NCBI GenBank assembly: GCA_016125405.1
Contig: WGLW01000006.1
Coordinates: 62,001 to 126,000, forward strand
Direction: 5' to 3'
Source of the DNA: Alphaproteobacteria bacterium
GTDB lineage: Bacteria; Pseudomonadota; Alphaproteobacteria; Caulobacterales; Hyphomonadaceae
Length of the DNA: 64,000 nt
Below are positions 26,540-34,061 of the stretch, one piece after another (position 1 is the stretch's first letter; every line of letters starts with the position of its first letter). The notes under the pieces were generated by a model. It did not search any database. It was not told where the DNA came from and saw nothing but the letters and a program-made list of their open reading frames with translations. The position numbers and the translations under genes were made by a program.

Positions 26540-27109
26540 TCAGAACGCCTTCAGGTCGGGATCGAGCGTCTGGCCTTCGTCGAGCTGCACGCCGAAGGAA
26601 TTGAGGATCATCGACACCTGCGTGTACTGCCCGGCGGTGAAGACGAGATCCATCATCTGCTTTTCGGTGTAATGCGCCTTCAGCCCCGCCCACGACGCGT
26701 TGGAGACAAACTGGTCACGGTTGAGATCGTCCGTCGCGGCGATCAGCGCCCGCTCCGCCGCCGTCCAGCCCTCGGCGCCGGCGCCCGCCTTGATCCGCTC
26801 GATCTCGTCCGCGCTGAGCCCGGACGCCAGCCCGATGCGATGATGCTGCGTCCATTCATAGCCCGACTTGCACAGCCAGCCCGTGCGCAGGATCACGATC
26901 TCGCGGTCGCGCGGGCTGAGATCGTTGCGCGAGAGCACGTAGCCGCCCCACCACGAGAAGGCGCGAAAGGCATCCGGCGCCCGCACAAGCGTGCGGAAGA
27001 TGTTGAGCACCCCGCCATCCTTGGTGCGCGACTTGGCGAGCCGCTCGACTTGTTCAGGCGACAGTTCGGAATCCTGCAACGGAGCGATGCGGGGCTTGGC
27101 CAGTCTCAT
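26540..27109 (-). CDS. carboxymuconolactone decarboxylase/AhpD-like protein
   Basis: A 189-aa all-helical protein of the CMD/AhpD superfamily. The core reads SPRDREIVILRTGWLCKSGY followed by EWTQHHRIGLASGLSADEIE: the EWxxH signature is present with one upstream Cys instead of the CxxC of AhpD. It is therefore more likely a CMD-type decarboxylase or hydratase-like protein than a peroxidase. The gene is immediately upstream of and probably cotranscribed with the SDR gene. The 102 bp to the AMP-binding gene upstream contain no frame. Function in the pathway is inferred only from proximity. Confidence 0.86.
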   Translation of the reverse strand: MRLAKPRIAPLQDSELSPEQVERLAKSRTKDGGVLNIFRTLVRAPDAFRAFSWWGGYVLSRNDLSPRDREIVILRTGWLCKSGYEWTQHHRIGLASGLSADEIERIKAGAGAEGWTAAERALIAATDDLNRDQFVSNASWAGLKAHYTEKQMMDLVFTAGQYTQVSMILNSFGVQLDEGQTLDPDLKAF

Positions 27110-27211
27110 GCGGCGTTTCCTGGGCTTGGCGCCGGGCTCGCGATGGGGCGGCGGCGCAAGGCGCCATCCCGTCCCAACTGGCCCGGATGTCCGGTTTCGG
27201 TTCGCCGAACC

Positions 27212-28453
27212 CTAGCCGCGCAACGTACGTCCCGCCAGACGTGACGCGTCGGCAGGCGATCGTCCGCTTTCGCCTGCCGGGCTGAGATAAAGGTAGCCGT
27301 CTTCATCCACCCGCCCGCTGGCGCCCGTGCGGACGAAGTCGTTCTTGTCGCGAAGCTCGGCGGGACCGATGAGCCGCCGCTCGATCGTGCCGGGCGTGCG
27401 GGCCCAGACTTCGCCGATGGCGTTGGGCGGCAGGCGCTGTCCGGTCGGGTCGCGGATCTCCACCATCACGCCGCGACCGGGTCTGCCGCAGGTGCCGGGC
27501 CGGGCCGGTTGCATCGCCGGAGGCAGCATCGTGATCAGCCCGGTTTCGGGCATGCCATAGGATTCCGTCAGGATCGGTCCGAAGGTCGCGATCAGCCACG
27601 TTTTCAGGTCGGCTGGCGCGCCGCCCGCCCCGACGCTGATTGATTTCAGCGAGGCGAGGTTGAAGCGGCGAATGATCCGTGTAGGCACCTTGGCGAGCCG
27701 CTCGAACGTGCCGGCCCGGTCCATCCACTCGGTCACGCCATGCCGTTCGATCGCGCGCAGGGCGGACACGGGTTCATAGCGCGGCGTCAGCACGATGCGG
27801 CGACCAGCCGAGACGGCGGACCATAGCTGAAGGATCGCCCAGCTGTGGCTGAGTGTCAGGGTGATGAGCGATGCGCCGTTGTCGGGCGCCGGCGGTCTCG
27901 ATTGCGAGGCGAGGGCGATGCGCGGACGCGGGATCCGCACGGCCCGCAGAGGGCCGCCGCCGGTCGAGGTGTATGCGATCTCTTCAGGATGCGCCCGGGC
28001 GAAACGCGGCGGGGCGACGGCGGGAAACAGATCCCAGAAATTGAAGAATCCGGGCGCCGCGGCATCGACCGTGCTGCGCAGTTTCATCGGCAGGTTGGAT
28101 ACCGCAGACGAGATGTCGGAAAGATCGTCACCATCGCAGATCAGCGCCGAGGCGCCCGCGTCGATCAGGATGCGCCGCGCCTCTTCAGCGCCGAGATCCG
28201 CGTCCAGCGAGAGGAGGCAGGCGTCGATCTTGCCGATCGCCCATGCGGCGACCGCCCACTCGATACGCGAGCGCATCCGCAGAGCGACGACATCTCCGGC
28301 GGCGATGCCGCGCCCGATCAGCGACTGGGCGAAACCGTTGGCGTAGTCGTTCCAGTCCGCCCAGCTCAGGCTGCGGCCATCTTCCAGCAGCGCGGCGTCC
28401 TTGCCGCGCACCTGCGCCCAGTATTCCAGACTGCGTGCAACCGGTGCTTTCAT
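27212..28453 (-). CDS. AMP-binding (adenylate-forming) protein lacking C-terminal domain
   Basis: A 413-aa relative of acyl-CoA synthetases. The N-terminus MKAPVARSLEYWAQVRGKDA then GRSLSWADWNDYANGFAQSL, and the later ESYGMPETGLITMLPP (A5), VMVEIRDPTGQRLPPNAIGE and RVDEDGYLYLS, place it in this superfamily. Two features are odd. The phosphate loop reads AYTSTGGGPLRAVRIPR where YTSGTTGxPK is expected, so the conserved Lys is missing. The protein also ends soon after GYLYLS, without the C-terminal domain that carries the A10 catalytic lysine. No frameshifted continuation is seen before the next gene. It is coupled by a 4-bp overlap to the TetR gene upstream. It is probably not a conventional CoA ligase. 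Confidence 0.75.
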   Translation of the reverse strand: MKAPVARSLEYWAQVRGKDAALLEDGRSLSWADWNDYANGFAQSLIGRGIAAGDVVALRMRSRIEWAVAAWAIGKIDACLLSLDADLGAEEARRILIDAGASALICDGDDLSDISSAVSNLPMKLRSTVDAAAPGFFNFWDLFPAVAPPRFARAHPEEIAYTSTGGGPLRAVRIPRPRIALASQSRPPAPDNGASLITLTLSHSWAILQLWSAVSAGRRIVLTPRYEPVSALRAIERHGVTEWMDRAGTFERLAKVPTRIIRRFNLASLKSISVGAGGAPADLKTWLIATFGPILTESYGMPETGLITMLPPAMQPARPGTCGRPGRGVMVEIRDPTGQRLPPNAIGEVWARTPGTIERRLIGPAELRDKNDFVRTGASGRVDEDGYLYLSPAGESGRSPADASRLAGRTLRG

Positions 28454-29121
28454 GGCGCGAGCGACAGCCGGACATGGGTGATCAGGGCGTCCTTGATCGT
28501 GGAAATCCTTACCTGCTCGGGATTGATCAACCACTGAAACATCACTCCACGCATGGCAGCCAATATAAGAGACGCTTCGGCCCGCGGCCGGGCGTCCGCC
28601 CTGATGTCGCCCTTGTCGCGGGCGCGCCGGATAAGAATTGCGATGCCGTCGATGCTCTCGCTGTTGAGACGGTCCACCAGCGGCCGCAGCTCCGGATGGG
28701 TCAGCCCCGCCGCGAGGATCGCCTGGAAGGCCCTGAGCGTGACCGGATCGCGGCACGCATCGTCGATGTAGAAGCCAACGCGCTCGATCAGGCGTTCGAT
28801 GCCGTCGCCGGGCGTCAGCGACTGCCGCACGCGGGGTGCGTAATCGGCGATGATGCTGTCGACCAGCGCTGACACCAGCGCCGCCTTGGTTTTGAAATAG
28901 TGTGCGGGCAAGGCCCGGCTGTAGCCCGCCGCTTCTCCGGCCGCATTCAGCGTCAGCTCGTCCAGGCCCCGTTCGGCGACGATTGTCTTGGCCGCCTGCA
29001 GAATGGCGCGTTCGGCGATTTCGCGTCGTTCGGTCTGCGAAATGCGCGTCGGCTCCGTCGTCGCGGCGGGGCGCGGCGCGGGCTCGGCGGGTCGGAGGCG
29101 GGAGACTTTCGATGCGGCCAT
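28450..29121 (-). CDS. TetR-family regulator
   Basis: A 223-aa regulator with a Pro/Ala-rich leader, then the HTH ERAILQAAKTIVAERGLDEL and NAAGEAAGYSRALPAHYFKT. The ligand domain includes GFYIDDACRDPVTLRAFQAI. The HTH recognition helix is unusual in the family (SRALPAHYF in place of the common STGTLYHHF). It overlaps the AMP-binding gene by 4 bp, so regulator and enzyme are cotranscribed. It is divergent from the 3-hydroxyacyl-CoA dehydrogenase gene, and overlapping palindromes lie just upstream of this start. It likely responds to an acyl-CoA or acid intermediate; this is inference. Confidence 0.88.
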   Translation of the reverse strand: MAASKVSRLRPAEPAPRPAATTEPTRISQTERREIAERAILQAAKTIVAERGLDELTLNAAGEAAGYSRALPAHYFKTKAALVSALVDSIIADYAPRVRQSLTPGDGIERLIERVGFYIDDACRDPVTLRAFQAILAAGLTHPELRPLVDRLNSESIDGIAILIRRARDKGDIRADARPRAEASLILAAMRGVMFQWLINPEQVRISTIKDALITHVRLSLAP

Positions 29122-29131
29122 TTTCGTGCGT

Positions 29132-29154
29132 CAACAAACTTGTTGGCAAACAAG
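29132..29154. promoter_or_regulatory. overlapping palindromes, candidate TetR operator
   Basis: Two overlapping inverted repeats lie 11 bp upstream of the TetR start: CAACAA-AC-TTGTTG (29132-29145) and CTTGTT-GGCA-AACAAG (29139-29154). The region is AT-rich compared with its surroundings. A further CAAGTT at 29155-29160 pairs with AACTTG. The position suits autoregulation and control of the divergent dehydrogenase gene. Confidence 0.6.
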
Positions 29155-29336
29155 CAAGTTGGGTCCACGGACGTCAATCCTCCTTAGGCAGGCGGTCGGA
29201 AATGCCGCACCTGCGGGGGTTTTGGCCGCTGGGGAAGGTCACCGCGAGTTGACGTAGCGCGCTCATCGCGGCACGGAGTCCGCGCAAGATTGTTCCAGAC
29301 GCGGCGCCGGCCGCGCAGCCGCACGAGGAAATCTCC

Positions 29337-30659
29337 ATGAGCCAGTCGCTGACCGCCCCCGCCGCACCCGCCGCCGAAATCTCGGCCTACATCGCCGATG
29401 CGACCAAGAAGGCCTGGGACGTGATTGGCCTGCCCGCGGGCGTAAAGACTCGGGAGATCAAGTCGGTGGGGATCATCGGCGCCGGCACGATGGGCGGCGG
29501 CATTTCGATGAACTTCGCCACCGTGGGCGTCCCGGTGAAAATCGTGGAAGTCCAGCAGGCGGCGCTGGATCGCGGCCTCGGCGTCATCCGCAAGAACTAC
29601 CAGAACTCCGCCGACAAGGGCCGCTTCCCGCAAGAGGAAGTGGGCGAACGCATGGGCCGCATCACCGGCTCGCTCGACCGCAAGGACCTGGCCGATTGCG
29701 ATCTCGTCATCGAGGCCGTGTTCGAGGACATGGGCGTGAAGAAGGAAATCTTCGCGGACCTCGACAGGATCTGCAAACCCGGCGCGATCCTCGCATCCAA
29801 CACCTCGGCGCTGGACATCAACGAGATCGCCTCGGTCGTGAAACGTCCGCAGGACGTCATCGGCCTGCACTTCTTCTCGCCCGCCAACGTCATGAAGCTG
29901 CTTGAGATCGTGCGCGCGAAAAAGACCGCGGACGACGTTGTCGCCACCTCGATGGAACTGGCGAAGAAGATCAACAAGGTCGCGGTTCTCGCCGGCGTCT
30001 GCCCAGGCTTTATCGGCAACCGCATCCTCTACCGGCGCGGACAGCCAGCAGCCCATCTTCTCAAGGCGGGCGCCATGCCGTGGGACATCGACGCGGCGTT
30101 CAACGCGTTCGGTTTCAAGATGGGTCCCTATCAGATGTCGGATCTCGCCGGTCTGGACATCGGCTGGAAGCCCGGCGCCAAGACCGCCAACCCGCTGCGC
30201 GACATGATCCTCGAGCGCACGCCCCGCCGCGGCCAGAAGACCGGCGCGGGTTACTACGACTATGACGAGAAGCGCGTCGGCAAGCCCTCGCCGGAAGTCG
30301 CCGCCATCGTCAAGGAATTCGCTGAGCAGTCCGGCGTCGCGCAGCGCAAGGTGAGCCAGGAGGAAATCCTGGAAGAGTGCGTCTTCCCGATGATCAATGA
30401 GGGCGCCGCGATCCTGGAGGAGGGCATGGCCCAGCGCGCATCCGACATCGATGTGACCTGGCTCAACGGCTATGGCTGGCCGGCGGACAAGGGCGGCCCG
30501 ATGTTCCTCGGCGACCATGTGGGTCTGAAGCGGGTTCTCGACGTGGTCGAACGCGTGTCGAAGGACGTTCCGGACATCAAGGTCTCGAAACTCCTGCGCG
30601 ACATGGCCGGGGACGGCCGCAAGTTCGCCGATCTCGAGCCCCAGAAACTCACCGTCTAG
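29337..30659 (+). CDS. 3-hydroxyacyl-CoA dehydrogenase (stand-alone)
   Basis: NAD-dependent oxidation of 3-hydroxyacyl-CoA in beta-oxidation-type pathways; 440 aa. The Rossmann motif is [18 protein letters not shown]. Then come [20 protein letters not shown], the catalytic [14 protein letters not shown] and [18 protein letters not shown] segments, and two copies of the C-terminal helical domain (FIGNRILY and an [20 protein letters not shown] region). It corresponds to the dehydrogenase half of FadB/FadJ without the enoyl-CoA hydratase domain, and the short N-terminal leader replaces it. It is divergent from the TetR/AMP-binding operon and probably under the same regulator. No thiolase or acyl-CoA dehydrogenase is nearby. 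Confidence 0.93.
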   Translation: MSQSLTAPAAPAAEISAYIADATKKAWDVIGLPAGVKTREIKSVGIIGAGTMGGGISMNFATVGVPVKIVEVQQAALDRGLGVIRKNYQNSADKGRFPQEEVGERMGRITGSLDRKDLADCDLVIEAVFEDMGVKKEIFADLDRICKPGAILASNTSALDINEIASVVKRPQDVIGLHFFSPANVMKLLEIVRAKKTADDVVATSMELAKKINKVAVLAGVCPGFIGNRILYRRGQPAAHLLKAGAMPWDIDAAFNAFGFKMGPYQMSDLAGLDIGWKPGAKTANPLRDMILERTPRRGQKTGAGYYDYDEKRVGKPSPEVAAIVKEFAEQSGVAQRKVSQEEILEECVFPMINEGAAILEEGMAQRASDIDVTWLNGYGWPADKGGPMFLGDHVGLKRVLDVVERVSKDVPDIKVSKLLRDMAGDGRKFADLEPQKLTV

Positions 30660-30739
30660 GCTGCGGCCCTGCGCCTGCTGAATGCCGATTGCCTTGCACC
30701 CGGCCAACGCTAGGCTGGGGTGACTGGGAGGAAGTCTTC

Positions 30740-31315
30740 ATGAAGTTCGCTCTTTTCGCCGCCGCCATGGCGGCGGCATTTGCTGCGCCTGCGGCCGTGG
30801 CCCAGGTCGACAGCGTCCGCCTCGGCGTCATGGCGCACAACATCTGCGTCACGGATTGCAAGAACGCCAACAAGGAAAGCCCGGTGAACATTGACGGGGA
30901 AGTGCGCTTCGCTTCCCCGGACTGGCTCAAGGTCATCTGGTCGCCGCACCCCTACGCCATGGCCTCGGTCAACACCGGGGGAGACACCTCGTTCGTGGCG
31001 GTCGGCCTTGAATATGACTGGCAGTTCGCGCGCGGGTGGCATTTCGAGCCGGGCTTCGGCTACGCGCTCCACGACGGCAAGCTCAACAACAAGTATGCCA
31101 ACGGCACGCCCGAGGCCGCCGCTTATTTCGAGGACCATGTGCTCCTCGGCTCGCGCGACCTTTTCCGCACCAACCTGTCGCTGACGTGGGATGTCACCGA
31201 ACGCTGGGGCGTCCAGGCGCTCTATGAACACCTCAGCCACGGCCAGATTCTGGGGCACGGCCGCAACCAGGGCCTGGATGAACTCGGGGTCCGCGCGGTC
31301 TGGAAATTCAACTAG
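30740..31315 (+). CDS. PagL-like lipid A 3-O-deacylase/acyloxyacyl hydrolase
   Basis: Outer-membrane beta-barrel protein of 191 aa. The start at 30740 has GGGAGGA upstream and begins with a clear Sec signal (MKFALFAAAMAAAFAAPAAV, cleavage after AVAQ-type). Alternating aromatic strands follow. The C-terminal active-site region reads LYEHLSHGQILGHGRNQG and ends WKFN, as in the PF09411 family, where a His and Ser act with an acidic residue. The two Cys in CVTDCKNAN are close to the N-terminus. It would remove an acyl chain from lipid A. It is monocistronic, followed by a strong stem and tRNA-Leu. Confidence 0.82.
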   Translation: MKFALFAAAMAAAFAAPAAVAQVDSVRLGVMAHNICVTDCKNANKESPVNIDGEVRFASPDWLKVIWSPHPYAMASVNTGGDTSFVAVGLEYDWQFARGWHFEPGFGYALHDGKLNNKYANGTPEAAAYFEDHVLLGSRDLFRTNLSLTWDVTERWGVQALYEHLSHGQILGHGRNQGLDELGVRAVWKFN

Positions 31316-31335
31316 GGGCGCGCTAGGCGCAGTCC

Positions 31336-31353
31336 CGGCCGGAATGCCGGCCG
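31336..31353 (+). terminator. hairpin after PagL-like gene
   Basis: Perfect stem CGGCCGG-AATG-CCGGCCG starting 21 bp after the stop codon. There is no T-tract (followed by TGATCGCGTTT), so it may act as a transcript end stabiliser or weak terminator. Confidence 0.5.
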
Positions 31354-31423
31354 TGATCGCGTTTCGGCCCCTTGCCCTCGGCGGCGACGGCCTGTAAGAC
31401 CCCCGCTCTTCCGGTTGCTATCT

Positions 31424-31510
31424 GCCCAGATGGCGGAATTGGTAGACGCACCAGCTTCAGGTGCTGGCGTTCGCAAGGACGTGGAGGTTCGAGTCCTCTT
31501 CTGGGCACCA
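31424..31510 (+). tRNA. tRNA-Leu (anticodon CAG)
   Basis: An 87-nt class II tRNA. The acceptor GCCCAGA pairs with TCTGGGC, followed by A and an encoded CCA. The anticodon stem CCAGC/GCTGG encloses loop TTCAGGT, giving CAG. A long variable arm (GTTCGCAAGGAC area) and T-loop GTTCGAGTC are present. DNA downstream is non-coding and then carries an AbiE defence pair, as often seen next to tRNA genes. Confidence 0.97.
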
Positions 31511-31920
31511 ATTTTCAGAAAACATACAATAAATTCAACGGGATACGGGAAACCGGTCCCGCCTTGAGTCCCGCTGGACAGCGAGGCGACGAGTCGCGTG
31601 CCTGAAAGTCGGGATTCCCGATTGCGGCGTCAGGCGCTCCCAGGCTTCTGGCGCGTGAGGGATCGTCACCCTAAGGGCCGAGACCCGGATCAGGGCTCGG
31701 GGCGCAGCCTGGAGCTCCCGGCCGCGCAGCGGGGCGCATCAGGCCCAAACCCCGCCGTTGAGAAATGCGGTCCAACTATCTGAACAGACAGCTGTTTCAG
31801 CCTCTCCTCACTCCTGGATTGCTGATCCACTTCGCCGATGCCCAGGAGGCTGGACGGGACGTCATCTAGAAATCCAGGCTTCCCGACGTGCGTATCGGCG
31901 CCGCTTCAAAACTGAAACAA
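31511..31920. other. structured gene-free stretch after tRNA-Leu
   Basis: About 400 bp with no credible gene. It has several inverted repeats: TCGGGA-T-TCCCGA (31609-31621), CGGGA/TCCCG arms around AACCGG near 31547, and CCGAG/CTCGG arms between about 31679 and 31700. The GC-rich, stem-forming sequence suggests REP-type repeat DNA or a folded RNA. The last part turns AT-rich towards the AbiE promoter. Confidence 0.4.
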
Positions 31921-31924
31921 AACC

Positions 31925-32025
31925 GCAATAAGCCATATATTTCCTATTGCCTGGCCCCGCTCCCGCTCAGCCGTCGTCAATCATTATTGAGTTATTCAGG
32001 CAATAAGCCATATTCTTCCTATCGC
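31925..32025 (+). promoter_or_regulatory. AbiE promoter with two operator-like repeats
   Basis: Two 25-bp copies, CAATAAGCCATAT(A/T)(T/C)TTCCTAT(T/C)GC at 31926-31950 and 32001-32025, agree at 22 of 25 positions and start 75 bp apart. Each is an imperfect palindrome (GCAATA...TATTGC in the first, GCAATA...TATCGC in the second). A possible promoter, TTGAGT (31987-31992) and TATTCT (32011-32016), has its -10 inside the second copy. AbiEi antitoxins of other bacteria bind paired inverted repeats in their own promoter, and this arrangement fits that model. A further palindrome TCAAT-N4-ATTGA lies between the copies. Confidence 0.7.
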
Positions 32026-32044
32026 TTTACCCGGATTGAACTCA

Positions 32045-32851
32045 ATGACGACCGCCCAGCCCCGTCCAAAATCACGCGCCTTCTTCAGCGCTCATCCCGT
32101 CTTTCGGCGGGAAGAGTACGCGGCCGCCATGCAGCGCCGCTCCACCGACAAGGTGGTGACGACGATGCTGGCCCAGCACCTCAAGGCGGGAAACATCCGC
32201 CGCGTCGCGCGCGGCGTCTTCGCCGCCGCGCCTGCGCACCGCCACGCTTCGGATCTGGTGGTCGATCGCTTCCTCGCCGCCTCGCGTCTCAAGGCCGATG
32301 CGGTGATCGCCTACCATTCGGCGCTGGAGCTGCATGGTTGCGCTTATACCGATGCGCCCGACGTGCAGGCCTTGTCGGCGGGCGAGCCCACCACATTCGA
32401 GACGCAGGACTTCGCCTGCCGCTTCTTCAAACGGCCCAAAGGCTTTGTCGCCGCGCGCGACATCGTCCAGCTGGACCGGCAGGGCCTGCCGGTGGACATG
32501 ACCACGCTGGAGCGCACAGTGGCTGACTGCTTCGACCGTCACGATCTCGCCGGCGGGGCGGAAGAGCTGATGAACTCGCTGGCGCTTGTCGAACGCCTCA
32601 AGACGGACGAGCTGGTCCGCCAGGCACGCGGCCTCAGGAACGCATCGGCGGCCGGCGCGCTGGGCTGGTGGCTGGAGCGCGAACGGGCCCGCCTCGGCGT
32701 GCCGGATAAAACGCTCTCCGCCCTCAAAGTCTTGAAGCCCAAACACTCCCACTACGTCCTGGGCGCAAAGCCGGGCGACGCCAAGTCAGTCGCCTCCTGG
32801 AACATCCTTCTGCCGTCGAGCCTGCTCACCGGCGGGTTTGAGGGGGCATAA
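32045..32851 (+). CDS. abiEi: AbiEi-family antitoxin/transcriptional regulator
   Basis: A 268-aa antitoxin of a type IV-like toxin-antitoxin and abortive infection pair. The N-terminal winged-helix region is FFSAHPVFRREEYAAAMQRR followed by KAGNIRRVARGVFAAAPAH. The middle contains YHSALELHGCAYTD and the C-terminal part LERTVADCFDRHDLAGGAEE, all typical of the family. The ATG at 32045 is preferred; an in-frame TTG at 32036 lies three codons earlier. The stop overlaps the toxin start by one base (TAATG), ensuring coupled synthesis. It probably represses its own promoter through the two repeats upstream. Confidence 0.85.
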   Translation: MTTAQPRPKSRAFFSAHPVFRREEYAAAMQRRSTDKVVTTMLAQHLKAGNIRRVARGVFAAAPAHRHASDLVVDRFLAASRLKADAVIAYHSALELHGCAYTDAPDVQALSAGEPTTFETQDFACRFFKRPKGFVAARDIVQLDRQGLPVDMTTLERTVADCFDRHDLAGGAEELMNSLALVERLKTDELVRQARGLRNASAAGALGWWLERERARLGVPDKTLSALKVLKPKHSHYVLGAKPGDAKSVASWNILLPSSLLTGGFEGA

Positions 32852-33825
32852 TGGCGGCGCCGTCCAAGGAAACGCTGGAGCAGATCGCGGCGGAGACCGG
32901 CCACCAGCCCGGCACGCTGGAGAAGGTGCTGCGCCTGCTCGATCTCCTGCAGGACATCGCCGACGATCCGCTGCTCGGCGATAAACTCGCGCTCAAGGGC
33001 GGCACCGCCCTCAACGTCTTCCACCTCCAGCTGGACCGGCTGTCGGTCGATATCGATCTCAACTATGTCGGTGCGCTCGACCGCGAGACCATGATGGAGG
33101 AGCGGCCCAGGATCGAGGAAGCCCTGCAGCGCATCCTCAAACAGCAGGGCTATCAGGTGCGCCTGATCCCCGAAGGCCATGCTGGCGGCAAATGGATTGC
33201 GCGCCACGCCTCCGCCCTTGGCGGGCAGGGCAATATCGAAATCGACCTCAACTACATGTTCCGCCAGCCCCTGTTCGGCGCATCGCGCCTCAACTCCATC
33301 ACACTCGGCGGTCGACAGGCAAAAGACGTACTGGTCATCGACCTGCATGAGATCGTGGCGGGCAAGCTCGTCGCGCTTCTGGATCGTCGCGCCGCCCGCG
33401 ACCTGTTCGACGCCAATCGTATATTCGCGATCAACGACCTCGACTGGCGGAAGATCCTCGCCGCCATGCTGGCCATCGGGGCCACGTCCCGCAACGACTT
33501 CCGCAAGGCTTCGGCAGACAAGATCGGTGCCGACCTCAAGGAGCTGCGCGCGAAGCTCGCCATCTGCCTGCCGCGCTCAACCTTCGCGGCAAAGGGCAGC
33601 AGCGAGGCCTGGGTCGCTGAGACGCTGGCGCATGTGAAGGAGCGCATGACCCCGCTCCTGGCTTTCAGCGATGAGGAGCGGCTCTTCCTCGACGAAGTCA
33701 ACGCCAAGGGCCATATCCGCACCGAACTACTTGATGTTGGCTCAGGTCTCCAGAAACGCATCGCCGAAATGCCGATGCTGCAGTGGAAATGCGCGCATGT
33801 CCGCGAGCACAAAGGTCGCAGCTGA
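32851..33825 (+). CDS. abiEii: AbiEii-family nucleotidyltransferase toxin
   Basis: A 324-aa toxin with the minimal nucleotidyltransferase fold. The family motif I (GGTALNVF, after KLALK) and the metal-binding SVDIDLNY are clear near residues 49-70. Motif III is within VIDLHEIVAGKLVALLDR (the KLxAL/R motif), and the RRAARDLFDANRIF segment follows. Family members inhibit growth by transferring nucleotides to cellular RNA targets, neutralised by the cognate AbiEi. Length matches known members. It is translationally coupled to abiEi; a probable terminator lies at 33946. The pair sits between tRNA-Leu and NHEJ genes, a defence-like neighbourhood. Confidence 0.88.
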   Translation: MAAPSKETLEQIAAETGHQPGTLEKVLRLLDLLQDIADDPLLGDKLALKGGTALNVFHLQLDRLSVDIDLNYVGALDRETMMEERPRIEEALQRILKQQGYQVRLIPEGHAGGKWIARHASALGGQGNIEIDLNYMFRQPLFGASRLNSITLGGRQAKDVLVIDLHEIVAGKLVALLDRRAARDLFDANRIFAINDLDWRKILAAMLAIGATSRNDFRKASADKIGADLKELRAKLAICLPRSTFAAKGSSEAWVAETLAHVKERMTPLLAFSDEERLFLDEVNAKGHIRTELLDVGSGLQKRIAEMPMLQWKCAHVREHKGRS

Positions 33826-33945
33826 CGGAGCGGAAGGCGGCCCGATTTCAGGCGATGCAGGGCGGCAGGCGCCGGCTGGGCGCGTATCGCGCCTCACACT
33901 CCCGGCCTGTCACGATGACAAGGCAAGGTTGGAGCAGGCGACCTC

Positions 33946-33965
33946 GCCGCCGTCACGGCGGCTTT
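33946..33965 (+). terminator. probable terminator of the abiE operon
   Basis: Stem GCCGCCG-TCA-CGGCGGC, extendable to eight pairs with a 1-nt centre, followed by TTTC. It lies 121 bp after the toxin stop and 97 bp before the ku start, so it would insulate the NHEJ genes from the toxin promoter. Confidence 0.55.
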
Positions 33966-34061
33966 CGCCCTCAATCGCCTGAGCGTGGTGTCCGACCCTC
34001 CCGGAACAAACGCCCTCAGCCAGCGTAGAAAAAGATCGGCGACATTGAATGGGAGGCGAAC

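Noticed and set aside
27212-29149. 645-codon reading of the AMP-binding gene
   Set aside because: The first 232 codons run out of frame through the TetR gene and show no domain; the true start is the ATG at 28453.
31926-32025. Two similar 25-bp repeats considered as a minimal CRISPR array
   Set aside because: Only two imperfect copies, 50-bp spacing, no cas genes, and immediate proximity to an AbiE promoter; an operator explanation fits better.
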